Shown here piece after piece: positions 1-15,400 of a DNA stretch of 64,000 nucleotides (position 1 is the first letter of the stretch; each line of letters begins with the position of its first letter). The translations under genes and the position numbers were made by a program. The DNA is taken from positions 92,812 through 156,811 of the forward strand of contig JAGMWU010000084.1 of assembly GCA_018697195.1 (NCBI GenBank), written 5' to 3'. This DNA comes from Certhia americana (lineage: Eukaryota > Chordata > Aves > Passeriformes > Certhiidae). A model generated the notes under the pieces. The model saw nothing but the letters and a program-made list of their open reading frames with translations, was not told the origin of the DNA and searched no databases.

Positions 1-426
1 AGTGTAACACTTGCCTAGGTATGTAACTACAATGACAGAGCAGCGGCCTGATTTTGCCGGCTAGAATTCAAGGAATAGTCTGTGTTGCAGTATCAAGTCA
101 GTTGGGCCCAATTCCAGTTGGAAGAGTAAGGTACTCACTTTTACTTATACAGTTAGACACATGCCTGAGCCTGAAATTCCTCCCTAGGTCAGTGACCCAA
201 CTAACAAAGATTTAAGACTGACTTTCTACTTTACTTTCAGTGAACACTCTATGTTCAGTTGTACTGCAGAGTCTGTAATTCCTAGCTGCTTTGGCACCAG
301 AATTAGCTTCCAAGCTGATGCTTTGCCTCAGGAAACAGCTATCTTTCAGTAGCTGACGTAAGATGTATGTGAAGGGAGTCCCACAGTACCTTATAACGAG
401 TTCTACTGCTTGTTTCATTTACTTTT
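1..426. other. 3' flank of HPS3, no gene recognised
   Basis: This stretch lies downstream of the HPS3 poly(A) signal. Short open frames are present but none resembles a known exon or has convincing splice sites. In human the convergent gene CP (ceruloplasmin) ends here, so part of this stretch could be 3' untranslated sequence of a plus-strand CP gene lying to the left. That is inference from synteny only. Confidence 0.4.
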
Positions 427-432
427 TTTATT
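427..432 (-). terminator. HPS3: HPS3 poly(A) signal AATAAA
   Basis: AATAAA on the minus strand lies about 50 bases past the HPS3 stop codon at 483-485, in an A-rich context. It is the first canonical hexamer after the stop. Further signals downstream cannot be excluded, because vertebrate HPS3 transcripts can have longer 3' ends. Confidence 0.5.
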
Positions 433-482
433 GTAGCACATTCTTTGTAGCTGAGTGGATAGCAGGTCCATAGGTCGTTGTT

Positions 483-3400
483 TTAGGTCAGCAGCTTCCT
501 CTGGCTGCAGTGAAGAAGATGCGGCAGAAAAAATGCTGCAGTTCCATCCTCTGGTAGAAGACTGAGGAAATCCCTTAGCTCCAGTTCCATTGCAATAATT
601 GATAAAGTTTCTGCTCAGAGAGCAGGGGAGAAAATTGTTTAAGTATTTTGAGTTTAGAACAAAGAAAAAACCCCAAAGCATAAACAACGTAATTATTAGT
701 TGAAGTTATCAAATTATTTAAATATTGCAACTGGAATGAAATTTGAGACATAGCCATTTGGCCGCAAACACAATATGGGAAATCTAAAAAGTAAACTGAA
801 ATTATTGATTAAAATTTGATTAAAACCATGCTTCTATCTTGACTCATCAGGTCTACACATGGCATTAACACCAATGAAGTCTGATCTAGTATTTCACATG
901 TTTTTATTGAAATGCAAAGCAAGCCCTAGAAATCTTACTGGTACCCTAACTCAACACTATCTGTAAAACTGCATGCTTTGCAAGAAGCTTCTCAGACCAA
1001 GCTATGTAATGTTACGTTCTTAAGCAATCACAGCACAGTTATTGCATGAAAATAAATCCAGAAACTAGAACTTTATGATAGAGCATGGCAACCTGTGATG
1101 CACAGTACAACCCCACAAGGCTGTTTTTCTCAGGCATTCCAATGGCATACTTGTAACAGTGTATGTGCTTTATTTAACATTCCTAATTTGTCAAAACAAT
1201 CACACTGGACCCTCAGCTATACAATATACAATATTATTAACTTCTTACAAACATGTAACGGTAGGACTACAGAACTATTAGGGTAGGTTTCTCTGCTTCT
1301 AATGTTAACACACTGTTTTTTGCAGTCTATGACCTAATCATCAATACACACTTAAGTTTAGTAGGTTTTTTAATGATGTCTATTCCTGACCTATACTGAA
1401 AGAGTATGGTTACAATGATTTACCTGTTTTCAATACAAAATGAATGCCATGATTTTTATGGGGCTACACTGCCTATGTTGCAGAATTCTGTGCTCATGAC
1501 CAGAAAGACTGCTAAACTGCATTAGCTTTAACTGAAGAAAAAGACACACATTTTTCCAAATTATCGTATCAATAGTCCTTAGTCTGAACAGTTATTAAGA
1601 ATGTTAGCTGATGTACAAAGCCTTCTGGAGTTGAGTTACAGCCAACTGATTTACCTTTGAGTGATGAAATAAGAACAGGGCAGTCATTTCCAGTAAGTCT
1701 AGTCCTCTTGCAAAGCTCAGGAAGCAGCTTGTTCCACCATAGAGCCTAATCCACAAAACCCAGCACCAAAAGTGTAAACCAACAAGGACTGGAATTAAGA
1801 GTATGAAAGACCTGCTAAAAATACGCTGAACTAAGCTCAGATATGTACAAATACTGGTCAGTTATTATGAAATCAATAATTAGTATATATAATGCTTTGA
1901 AATGCAGTGATTTTGCATATGTTGTGTTTTTTAATCTTGAATGCAACTTTTTTCTGCTCAAAAATCTTTACACAGTGTCCCTCATTCCTCTATAGAAAAA
2001 AGTTTACAAGACAAAAAACATCACATAATTAGCAATACCAACGCAGCTTTTTTCTCTCAAAACAGCTCCATGAAAAGTAGTGAATAGCACTCTGTCTCCT
2101 GACCTGACCTGTCTCATTCCAACAGTTGTAGTAGTAAATTAGGTTTTGTGCACAATTTTGTAGATAAGAATGGAGAGAAGGAAAGGGATTTCTTTCCTCC
2201 TTTAAAACTTGGTAACTATTTTCTTTCACTTGTGTTCAGATTCAGTACTGCAACCTCACATTTTACCCTACTGTGGAAACAATCACAAACTATTTTCAGA
2301 TCTGAATAAAAAGCTCAAATCTGGTTCTGAATAGAGTTCTAATACATCTGTCTGGTAGAGATCACCTTTGCTGACTCTGGTCAGCAGAGCTACATACAAT
2401 TAATTGAGTTGCTGTGTTGGGAAATGGAAACAAACTCCTGTATTCCTGAAACACTAGAATACAATCAGTTCCAACACTAAAACTGTAGAAAGGCCTAATG
2501 GGAAAATGAGACACAAGGACATAATCTTTCCACTAGTGTACTGGTACCATTCTGACTGCTAGAAGGTCAGAAGATTTCACTAGAACACAGGAAGAACATA
2601 TTTAAATGCAATTTTATTCAAAGAACCAGGTTCTCTTATCGGTAAGCTCATTACTAAGATTTCACAATATAAACACTGACAAGCAATTTAGAACATAGTC
2701 AGTTGGTGAAAATTAGGTAACTTTTCATTTACAGCAGAAAAAGAACATATCACTCTCTTTTCTGAGGCACTCTGCCATCTGAAAAGACTGTGCTTTAAGT
2801 TTACTATAATGAATAGAGTAAAGAAACTGGAGGAAAAAATATTCTACTAAAATTACTGGGGATTGAGTTAAGGAATTAAAATGCCAATGAAGAGGTTGAA
2901 TGCAAGCTAAACAATTCACTTCGTCTGAAAGCTAGGCTATGTGATCCATCCAGAGTCCATCTGTCCCTTTCAGTTAGGGAAAAAAACCCAAATGATAGTG
3001 AATAACTGTATTGAAAGTAGCCCACCTGATTGTCACCTTTCAGCTCATGCTGAGCATAGAACACAGCTGCATCAGGACACCTTCTGAGAAGCTGGTCAAT
3101 GGCTTCCTCATACTTGCCCAGATGGGTATTGCAGAGAACATGGATGGTGAGGCCCACATTGTCAGCCTCTGTCAGGGGCTCCAAAACAGGCAGAGCTGAA
3201 GCTATATTGACTGACTGACCACATAAAAGAGACTGAAGACAAGAAGAAAAAGTATTGTTTGGATTTAAGAGAAACGTTGCAAAAAGTTCTATTACCTTAG
3301 AACAGAAGTCCTTACTTGTTGGAATAATCCTGAAATAATACTTCCTTTAATAAATACTGCTGAAAACTGAGAAAGCAAGTTTAGAGTAGATGGAAATGTA

Positions 3401-6400
3401 AATATTGTTATCAGCAGAACTCTTCAGTATTTTTTTTCTTCCATCATTTCAGTCGATCTTTTATTTTGACTTGGATAACTTAGTGGGGAAGACGGAGAGT
3501 CTGCTGCAGAAAGTTGTTCCCAAAACAAGAACATCTGCAGAATGGATCTAAGATATAAAGCAGCAAGATGTAATATTTGTTTCATACCTGCAGTCTTGAG
3601 ATGTCTTCATGGTAATCTTTGTCAGATGAACATCCCACTGACATTATGGAAGTTACCCATGGGACAATCAACCCAAAATGACTACAGGAGTTTATCTATA
3701 CAAGACAGAATCAAGTTGCAATAAAAGAAACATTTCTGTTAGTGACGGTTCCATAGGAAATTCACTGTGAGTAAAGAAAATTTTAATCTCAAATAGCATA
3801 ATTTAGAACAGCACCTACCCCTTCTTTCCTGGTTCATGCAATTTAATAACAAATAAAGTGGAAATTTCTATTTAGTCCTGTATTTCAGCTTTCCTGTTCA
3901 TAATTCTTTACAATTCATCATTCACAAGACTTTCTCTTTTAGTTAGCTTTGTAAAATTGTAAATAATCCTCCTGAAAAACTCTCATTGTTTCATTTTAAC
4001 CCTTATTTCTATCCACAGCTGAGATTCCTGTTGGAAGCATATTTGCAAATGTCCCCAAGGAGCAGGACTGGCCAAAGACTGAAATTCTAGTTTGTAACTA
4101 TACACCACCTTATCTGATTTCAGTATTGCTTCTTTGAAGAGATAAACTGTCTAGAATTATAATATGGAGGATGGTTCTTGGATAGACTTTGGAGGAACAC
4201 TGCAGTCCTCAAACTTCCTCTGAGTGGTTTACAACTTACTAGATCCTCTGTTGTTTTCAATGGCTTAGTCTCAGGAAGTTGCCTCCTTGATATTCTCCAA
4301 ACATACTGAGAAGTAAGCTTCAACAGGAGCTCCTGAAGTATTTTTTCCTGAGAGGACACTACAAGAAGAGCTTCCCAGAAATCCACCAGAAGCTGGGGAA
4401 TAGTGTTTTCACTGCTATTACACAACATCTAAGAACAAAAACGATAGAAGACAGCAAGTTAGACTATGATTATTATAAGGAGCAAAAGTTAGAAAAGACA
4501 GCAGGAACTGTTTTTCACTTTTACTGGAAGCAGAATTTTGATTAATTTTTTGTCCTGTGATTCTCTTTAATACACTGCTATGCAAAGTAAAAAGCTCATT
4601 AAATGATTTTAAGGTAATCAATTCTGACCAATAGATTTGATTTCTTCTTCAAGATGTACTCCACTGCCAGAAATATCAGTACAACTGTCAGCAAGTATTT
4701 ACAGCCTACTAATGAGGATTTTTACATATGCCAATAGACAAGTAGGTGTCTTCAAAAGAAGTCTCCATAGTCCATGATAAAATCCACTGCGTAGCTCAGC
4801 TGGGTATCATAGTAGGACCCACAAGGAAGATGTTTTAAGATCTGCTGTGCCAGCAAAAAGGACTTTTACTTGGTTTCCAAATAGTTTTAAACAACAACAC
4901 TTGCTCTAATTGGAATTTTATGACTTACTCTTTTTGATAGAGGTCTTTCACAGTAACAAATACAGTAAAGACTGAAACACACGTACACCGAAGAACACAT
5001 TTTAACCCAAGTGTTGCTATTCATAGTAGATAAAAGAAAAAAGGGTTTGTCTATTCCCAGTTGAAAGAAAGGAAACTCCAGGGCCACTAGAAAAACTATC
5101 TTCTTAAACACTGCAGACACATGTTTTTCTGTCAATAATTTATACAAATCATCAGAACATTATATACCTACATATTTAAGCTTGATTATTTAGAAGTATG
5201 TTTCAATTCCAAAGATCTCTTTAAAAGGAGCTTATGGAATTAATTTATCTAAATTCTGTTACATTTCAGTGGCCTTAGGAAGTTCAATATCTAGAAAGCC
5301 AGTGAAATGGCTCTGTGATCAGGGTGTTTTCTATTCAAATGACAGGGTAAAAGCAAAACACTTAAATGTTTTTTGTTTGTTTTGTTTGTTTGTGGGTTTG
5401 GGTTTTTTTTTTTTTTTGCTTTACTTAACCAGTATTTCATTATTTCATTCCCAAAGGTCCAGTTTCTGACTCTGAAACCATCTAGACTATCACCAACCCT
5501 CATCTTGCTCTTTCTGAAGAAATGCTGAAATGTGAGTGAAGGAGCAATTGAGGCTGCTTTTCTTTCCCACAACAATGTCATTATGAAAAAAGTAAAAGCA
5601 AAAACATGATAACAGGCCAACCTTGAAAAAGGTATCTGCTTCTTCTAGTTCAATTTTATGGTTCTCGTATAAAGCCACAGTGGCAGCCACCAGTAAACCA
5701 GGCTGCATCTCCTTCAGGTGAACAGCAAATTCTGTTGGCATAACAATTCCTTCCTTACGCTGTTGCAGGAGTCGTGGTTGCCCAATGAAGCCACAAGCCA
5801 GTGCTGTCTAAAAACATATTTAGATATAAATCAGGTAAAGAATTCAATATATAGATTATTTTACTCAGTAAACTCAGTATTTCCTCAGGAAGTGGAATTT
5901 AGATGGAAGTCAGGGAAGAAAGTAAATCCTTTCTGCAATTCATAGAGTAGCTCTCCAGAGATACAAACCACATTATGGAGCAGTGACTCCTGAAAAACAG
6001 GCCTTGTGCTTAAACACTGAAAGTAATATGCTGTTGAAAAATGAGGTTAGTGTGCACGTCAATTTCACAAAGAAATCCAAGACATTTGATATACAGGATG
6101 GCTTGAAAAATCACTGGCTGACTTTTCAAGAGGCTACTTTGCTAAATTTCAGCAGACTACTTTGCTAAAGTGTGACTTCCATTTTGACAATACCCTGAAA
6201 CAACGACCAAAATATGCTGCAAGTCATGTAACAAGAAGCTATTTTGAGTTTCATGAGTGCTTTTGAAGGCAAATATAACAACATATTATTCCCATTTTAA
6301 AGACAGTGAAAAAATAATGCCTAAGTAAATTAAATTAATTACACAAGAAATATAAGGCAGACCTAGAAGAAAAATCCAGATTAGCTTTCTGAAAGTGGGT

Positions 6401-9400
6401 TTTTTCCTACTTTGAAATAAAATGCTTTTTTAAAGGTGAAGTGCAATAGAACATATTTAATAGATCAGATTAGAAAGAGAGAAAATCCAACCAAAATCAC
6501 TCAAGCCTAAGACACCTTACTCTCAAAATAACATCCATGAATGTTTGCTCACAACATGGCAATTTCACTTGATTGTGTTGCAAAAGCAGGTGGTGCTGAA
6601 TGCAATTTTTGAAACAGCTCCCCACAGTTCCCAGCTTGCAACTCAAAACCAGCCAACTTTAAAAACTCTGCAGGACTTTTTCCACCAAAGCATGATATCT
6701 AACTTTGAAACAGCTATCCGTTTATTTCAAAAGTGTTTAGATTCCCAATATCCCACTGTAAGACAAAGCCTCTGCTTCAAGCTCTATACCTTTGAATATT
6801 CCACAGTCTTCGATCAAACTCAATAAGAAGTAATTTACAGACTGGTCTCACACATGTGAACATCTATGGGAGAACTCCACTAACATTTTTGCCCCCAATG
6901 ATGATGAATTCTTACTTTGATAGCTCTGAAGAGCTTAATAAGAGTTAAGTACTTTGATTCCACAGAAGATGTGAAATTGTATCCAGAAACTTCAGTTTGT
7001 GAGCACAATGGATGAATATTCTGTTCTAGAGCAATTTTGTAACGGCTGTTTGCATACAGATCATGTTTTGATGGGCATATCACACACTAATTTCAGGTTG
7101 AGAGCAGTAGAAATGCTACTATACAATCCTCCCATGCAGCTGAAGAGCACTAGCAGAGTTGGTTACATCCCAGTAAAACAACATCTAATTGATCAAGAAT
7201 GTAGAGCTTCAAAACTTGCTTATTTTCTAAGTCTTTTCCAAGACAAGACTACCCTACCTGAGGAGCAAACTGTACAGTTGCAGTGTATGTCAGGCCTCCA
7301 TTCTACTGTTAGTGCAGACATTCAGTGGAGCTTACACAGAGTATCAGGGGGAAGAGGAGTGATCAGAAGTTTCTTTTACTGTAAAATGCAACTACAAGTC
7401 AAACTAATGGACTTCGTAAACATGAATTTGCTCTTGGCATACTTTACCTCCTTATAGGAGTCCATTTCATGTTCATACATAGTCAGGTCTCCCATTTTCA
7501 GAGCCAAGAAAGCCTTAGTAAGTGTCAGGACCACTGATGGCATCATCTTTTCTACTTTCTGAAGATACCTCACAGCTGTCAAAGGACATATGTTTCTCAT
7601 GCTGTGACTGCAAAGGATATGAGGCAACTGCACGGGGTCCGTGAGATAGAATATCTGAAGGACTTTATTTCCTGATTCCTATTGAAATAAAAACCATTTG
7701 GCAGTTAGACTTTTTTACATATACCTTCTTCTATGGCATATGAAAGTAGTGCAGTTCTGTTTTGTTTTTTGTGGCTGGTTTGTTTGTATTTTTTTAAAAC
7801 AGACAAGTTCAGCTTAGCTATCAAATCACAGTGCCTTTCCTGCCTCTCTCCTCCCTACCGGTAAAAGTAAAGGATTTCTAACTGGTAGTGATTCAACCCA
7901 TATTCTGGCATGCTAGGAGAACATCTACCACCAAAATGAATTGTTTTTAGGAATCTGAACAATTTAGCAATGATCAAAGAAACGGTTTGCTTTGCTAGAG
8001 AAATGAGAGATGACAGAAGTTTGATGCAGGGCTTTCCTAAAACAGAAGAGTCTCTGCAAGTGGGAACCAGATCATAGCAACATGCATCGTAATAGTCAAA
8101 CCTGTAATATGTTGCTTGAACGCAGTCCAAAGCATCACAGGTGCTGCTTGCTATTCAACAAAAATGGGAAAATAATGGGAAAAAAACCCCTGTAAAACTA
8201 AAAAAAGCAGCTCAGCATTTTCAAAGGAAAAGTGATTAATATTTGATAAACAATTCTTGAAATCAGAACTAAATTAGCAGATTACGAATAAACCAACTTA
8301 TTTCTACCTTACTTAATTCTTCACTTGAGTCTTCATTAAGAGAATGAGTTAAGTAAAATATAAATCCTCTCTCGTATGTCTGTATTTCATCATCTTCTGA
8401 AACTAGTCTCTTTAAAACTTCAGTCATGGATAAACCTGACATTCTATAGTATGGCAAAGCAAGGTGGTAGTCCTTTGTGTCAAACCTGAAAGAAATGGAG
8501 ACGAAGGAAAAAAATAACAAAACAACTAAGGGCAATGCTATTGTCATCACTCTTTGTAAGAACTAAAACTACATCACACAAAGTAACAGCACATCAGTTA
8601 TCTGCATATATCATTCATATTCAACATAATTCTGTTGAATTCAAGATAATTCTGAGAAAGTGAATTCTGTTTAATGACAATAAAGACAACAAGATACTGA
8701 AGAGAGGACTAGATTAAGCTGGTTTTGTAAAACAGAAAAGATTGTATTACATATGCAATACTAATGTAAAACATTAAAGAATTAAGGATTTTCATTTTTA
8801 AGGTCACACTACTGGAAGCACAGCTCACCTATGCCACTTTGACATCTAAAATATACCTGCTGTAGCAGTCTCCTAAGAAGGCACAACTTTCTCTGAATGC
8901 TCTTAGAAGATCTTCCTTCTCATCTGATTTAAGGAAATGAGGATCCATTATAGCTGCTCTGACCAGTAAGTGAGCCTCACTCAGAAGATGGATGCAGCTC
9001 TCAGTTCTAACATTTTCGTAAGTTCTACTGTAATCTACCTAGAACAGACACAGAATACACTTAAGCTGCTGACAAAAACTAAGAAAATACAGGAACAATT
9101 CTAATGAGGACAGCAGACATTTGAAATAGGATTATGGGCTATTCACAAGAAATACATTACACAATAATAAGCAATGATATGCATCAGAGATTAATTAACA
9201 GTCCTTATTTTTAGTTAGCAAACAACAAAAGCAGGAGTTGGGCAATACCATTTCTCTGTAAAGCTGAATTGTTGAAACAGTGTTTATAATATATAAATTC
9301 CAACCAGGCTCTGACTCTGAATTTTTTCTGGATTTGATGCTGTCAGCCTTTCTGGAACTAGAGAAAAGAGGTGAGTTGTCAGTGTTGAAATAAGCACTAT

Positions 9401-12400
9401 GCAACCAAAAAAACCCCCAATCATTTTGTAATTCAAATGCATAAATAGGTATGTTTGCAGACCAGTAAGTACTGGAGAGTTAAGCTGAGAATTTAAGTCA
9501 TACTGGCTAATAACAAAACAGAAATAGGCATGTTCATACATAAGAGTCCTCACCAGAACTGTCCACAACATCTCCTGTGCTTAACACCAGGGAGTATCAG
9601 GAATCATAGAATCATCAAATGGCTTGGCTTGGACCTTAAAGATCATCTAGTTCTAACCTCACTGTTATAGGCACGGGATGCCACCCCAGTTCAGACCCCA
9701 GTCTGAACAGGTTATCCAACTAGACCTTGAACAGTTAAGTAATTTAAACTAGCTGTTTAATCTCCTGTGAGGACTTAGAGCAAGTTTGCTCCTGCAGCTC
9801 TATCAAAGTGTTTGCCAAGACATGGCATAAAGAAATATGAGAATGCTTTTATTCTAAAACGATGGCTCAGTCTATAAAGCCCTAAGGTTAAAAGCACTGT
9901 AGAAAAACAGACTCTTTTTGTTCTGGTTTTTAATTTTATTTTAACTGTAAAGATGTAAAGATGTTTCAAATTATGGTGCTACGTAGCTTAGTATTTGTCC
10001 AACTTATGTTCTTTACAGAAGGCAAAAAGTGTATCTTCTTCAAATGCCAATTAGAATAACTGAAAGAACAAAACCGGCAGAAAATGTGCTTTATACAAGA
10101 AAACTACAATATTTTGAACAGTCATTTTTCCTGACAGGCTTCTCCTTATCTTCTTCTGAATAATGTCTGCTCTAGACTTAAAAGAAATACTGGTTCAACT
10201 TACTCTTCAATCAACTAAAGCTGACCCACTCTTGCTAATTAACTTTAACTGACTTTAATAAATGTGGTTTCTGAATAGCTGTTCAGAATAGCTTCTTAGC
10301 TGTTTTACGAAAAGCCTTCAAAAATGAAAAGGGAATACCGGTTTCCCTGGAAACTTGTAAAAAGTCACATATGCCTCTGGCTACACACATGCTACAACAG
10401 TAACTTGGGGCAAAGTCTGATCCAACTTTTGTCATGGATAACTACAGTGATGTTTGCAACTCCCTTGAAAGAATCCTTAGCCAAAGATAAGACATTTAAT
10501 TTTGTGCTGCAACATATTTTGTAACCTGTAGCTTTGACACTACATATTTTTGGTACATACGTTTTTCTCAAGATAAATATTTCTTTAATTCTCAGGATAA
10601 ATTCTTAGTAATGTTATTTTAACATTTTGTTGATTTCAAGCATTTGTGACTTTATGTTAACGTCTTCTATGTTAGCAAATGGAATTGTAAAAAGAAAAAA
10701 GCTTGATTGCTCTTCTCAATCACTAAGAAGGCAATTATTTCTGAAGAGTTTTTCAACAGAGGAACCACTCTTAAATTTCAATATCCATAAGTTCAGCACT
10801 GTACACAACGCTATAAGTACCATCTCCCTGAAAGACACAAATCCTTACAGCATCCTTCTTGTAGGCTTTCTTCTTTCAGTAATATCTTCTGTATTTGCCT
10901 TAGTCAAAAGAATTATATGGTTTTTGAAATGACAGATAGCTCTTGGTCCTATAAAAAGCTGCATTCTTAATGTACAGACATCCAGTGTGACAGGTGGACA
11001 AGCCTATAAAGGAAAGTGACTGTTTTGTAATTTCACTTGGTAGGTACGTTGAGTTTTTAAATAAATCAGAAAAAAAAGTAACCTTTCTACAACAATCTGA
11101 CATTAAAAACAATCACTGGCTGTCCTAACTTTGACTACTTCATTTAATACTCATAAATGCCTAACAAGAATCATTTAATAATGAGTGAAAAAAAATTATT
11201 TCACTCTTCAAAGCAACTGCACAGTTTCAGCTGTGTTTCTCAAAATAATTGAACCTGAGGTAGATGCCTAATGCAGAAAACTTTATTCTGAAGTTTTCTG
11301 AAAATTCTGTTCAAACTGAACAGTTTGAATTTGGCAAAGTTTTAAAGGACTGCCTGGTTACAAGTCTTGATTTCAGTTGCTCATAAAAAGCAATTACAGA
11401 TAGAAGTATTATATTTGCTTGCCTATTGTTACCTTACATAGTCAGTATTATGTCCCAAATTTCTTCTATATGCACTTTTCACGCAAAACATATGCTATCA
11501 CCTATGCTGGACTAAAAATTGAAAAATGTAGCCTCATTTAGAAATATTCTAAATTTACAGCTTTAAAAGAATAAAATATTACACTTACAAATTCACACAC
11601 ACAGTGAAACAAGACAACACAGTATTATATGTGTAATCTGCTTTTTGAAGATGCCTCAACATTTCTTGTATGAGGTGGAGGCCTATAGTAGTGATCTGGA
11701 GGCTCTAGACTGCCCTGGGCTAGCGAAACCCAGAATGAGGCAACTTTAAAACTGGTTAAAAAAAAAAAAACACACACAAAAATGGTACTAGAAAATAATA
11801 AAAATAACCACCATAACAGTTCAAACTCCACACTGGGGCAGGGACACAGCCATTAGGGAACCAGCCCAAGAAGGACTCACACCAGAGCAGGGACTGGTGT
11901 GACAGACCCCTGACGGACTGTAGCCCATGGAGGGATCCATGCCAGAGTGGGTGGGCACGCTGTGGATGGCAAGCTGCAGCATGGAAATCTGTGCAGTACT
12001 ACAGCCTTCACACCTCTCCAAAACTGCTACAGACACAGGAGGCAGCCTGTTGACTGACTGGGGGAACTGTGATGGATTTCAATGTAACCACAGTGAAAAC
12101 ACAGAAAACTGAGACTGGAGAATGGACAGAAGAGATTGTGTCATGTGCCAGTATTAGCCATCCAGAGCAGAGAAAACATGTTTGGCTCTTGAAAATTTTA
12201 TAAAACTTCTACTGTCTGAAGGTTTCTTTATCTCTGCTGTCTGCATGCTCAGAAATCCTTAAAGGCTACCTTAAAATACATCTCCGTCTATCTTTCCTAC
12301 TACTTTCATTAACATGTATCACAATCTATACACTCAAAGATTTTTACTGAGAAGAAATTTAAGGAAGGGGAGAAGTTTAGACCTCCAAAGATCAAAAAAC

Positions 12401-15400
12401 CTCCTCATAAAAAACATGTCCTACATATATGGTAGCAGACTTGTTCAATTGCCTGCATGCCTCTTAGAAAAACTGGTTTTTCAAGGATACTTAAGAGAGA
12501 GAAATATCATACAATATAAGAAAACTCTGCACCGTTTGTTCAGCCTTATACAGAAAAGCAAGGAATTTAGTTTAAAAAAGAAGTGATTTTATAGCTTTTC
12601 GTGTTTTTGAAAACATTCTAGAATGGTCTAGAATTTTACATGGCAATAATAGATTGTTTCATTGAGACATCTGTGGACAACCAAAATACAACATGCCATT
12701 CATTTTGGATGTCATTGTTTTGGTTCAGCCACCAGAAACTAACAGGATTTCAAAATGTAAGTCAACTAAGTGCCACGCCACTACCCCTACTCTATTAGTG
12801 AGATAATGACAGGTGTACCTTCATAGTCGTGTCAATATACGGATCCTCACCACGAGCTGCTGCTGCACTGCATCGCACTGTGAAGCACTGCAGGTTCTGA
12901 CTAGAGGAAAAGAACAAAACAACAACGAAGGAAAGAAATTAAGATTTGCAAAAATCGAGTAGCCAAGACTACAGTGAATCAGCTCTTTTTCCTTTTAAGA
13001 AACGGGCTTAAAAGCCCCAAGCAGAAGGTTATGTTGAACTAGAACGTGAGCCTTCCCAGAGATTCCCAGGAGAATATGAAGGACATATCAGAAGAGAAAA
13101 AAATATTTTAAAAAGGACAGCAGCATAGAGAAACACAGCAATACCATCAGTAAAACCATAAACATAGTACCTTGTAATGACATGCAGGAACTGTGGAGTG
13201 AGGACTGCCTGCTCTGACTTCTCTGAATATTGGTAAGTAGAAATTAGTTCTACTAACTTCCCAACAGAGTAGAGATATCCAACATGAGGTAAAGAGAAAA
13301 AGCAGAAGAGACTCAGAAGTTTTCTCTTGTTTTCAGTTTCCTCATGGGCTGTTGCAGAAATTCCTAGATGTAACAATGAGAAAGGCACTTTATGTATTTC
13401 ATAAATAAAAACCTGGCAACTCCATTCCATGCCTGATGCCTAAAAGATACAATCAAACCTGCCCAAGTTGCAGACTAGTTTTCTTAGTAGCTAATAAAAA
13501 GATGTTTTATATGAAACTCAGTGCACATGTCAAAAGATTGTATGATATGTTATCTCATTTGGAGGCATTTTCACAAAAATATGGATGTAGCACCTAGTGA
13601 AGAAATTCTATAGATGTAACAGCCTTACAGAGTCCTAAATTCACCTCAACAAAGCAACCATGGACTGAAAGGCTGATCTTAGACAATTACTTTTAAGTTG
13701 GAATAAACGCTCATCCAGAGCTGCAACTCACAAAAAAGTAGGTCATTACTTAAGGGAAGGAAAGGCTGGAAATGCCAGAATTTATTAGGATGCCCCTATA
13801 GCAGGTAACAGCAGTGTTCATATTCTACAGACCCTCTTATGAAAGCCTGTAAATCACACAAGAGCATAAGATAGCTGGAGTTAAATGGCAAATAGCTCAT
13901 TCTTTTCAGATGACTGCAAGTTAATTGAGGCATTGCTACTTAGCAGACAGTAAACCATCTCAAACTGAGTAAGCAGTCAGTAGAAGTCAAGGGCCAACCA
14001 TATCCTGGGATACATCAGGCACAGCATTGCTGGGGGGGCAGGGATGGGATTGTCCTGCTCTGCTCTGCACTGGGGCAGCATTATCTTGAGTCACGAGGAC
14101 ATTTTGGGGCACCACAGTACAAAAAAGATATAAATCTATTAGAGAAGAGACTAAGGGAGGGCTTCACAATGATAGTGAAGAGTCTGGAGGGGAGACCATA
14201 GGAGGCAACTGAGGGCACTTGGTTTGTTCAGCCTGGAAGAGACTGAGGAGAGATCTATGAGCATTCTATGAGCAGTTCCTGAGAGAAATGGCATGAAGCT
14301 GTGTCAGGGGAGGTTTAGGCTGGGTATTAGGAAAAGGTTCCAGAGGATGGTCGGGCACTGGAACAGGCTCCCCACGGCAATGGTCATGGCCCAAGCCTGA
14401 CAGAGCTCAAGGAGCATTTGTAAAATGTTCTCAGGCACTTGGTGGGATTCTTGGGGTTCTCCTGCACAGGGTCAGGAGTTGGATTCGATGATCCTTGTTG
14501 AGTCCCTTCCAACTCAGGACATTCTATGATTCTACAAAACCTGATTGCTAACATACAGCATTAAATGCTTCCATGGGTCTTCTGGGGCTTGAGCTAGAAA
14601 ACCCCTAAAATCTGCATTCATCCCTTCCAGTTTTAATTAAGACCCTTCAGAAAAGTAACCAATATCTTAGTGATTATTAAGGTTTACTACTCTGATTTCC
14701 TCGGCTGGATGAGTGGCAGTCTAGTATTTTGTAACACTAAGGAGAATTTTATTAATGCAATGGAAAGAGTGACTGTTTTGCAAAACAAAATTTATCGGTA
14801 AATAACTGATAAAAGCTGATTTAGTTACACTTTTGGTGCGTTGAATTGGTATTTAGTTCAAGGTTTAGACAGAACTTGCAGAAATTAAAAGACTTCTTTG
14901 TTAACAGCTCAGTTTACATCATTGAAAAGGGAGGAAATACCTCAATTAAAGAACAAATCATACAGAAATCACACAGTGTATGAAACAGGATACACAAAGA
15001 AGCTCTTTCCTTTCACAACTCTCCTGTGACACAGTCCATTGTGCATTCATGCATATCCATATACCTGTCTGGTATATAGGAAGCAGTTGAACAGAGTGCA
15101 ACTTTGTCTCTTCACAAAACCCAAAAGGCGACTGGTCGGGTGCAAAATGTCTAGGAAAAAAGTCCAAAACAACATGGGACTGCAGTGAAAAATTATGATG
15201 ATATACTCTGGACAAGTAAACAGCACTTGCTACAAGAGGCATAGCTCATGTTTTAACACTCAACAACAACGCACACTCTTACTACCAATGTCATTAGCAC
15301 AGCAATGCCAAGAAGCACATGGCACATCTACATACAACTCTATTCTGCAACTGAAATCCTCTCTTCGCTTGCCTGCAAGATGCATGCCAAAGTTTGACAT

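Noticed and set aside
6999..7457. 152-codon open frame on the plus strand
   Set aside because: Antisense and mostly intronic to HPS3, overlapping the edge of the exon at 7448-7678. No recognisable domain.
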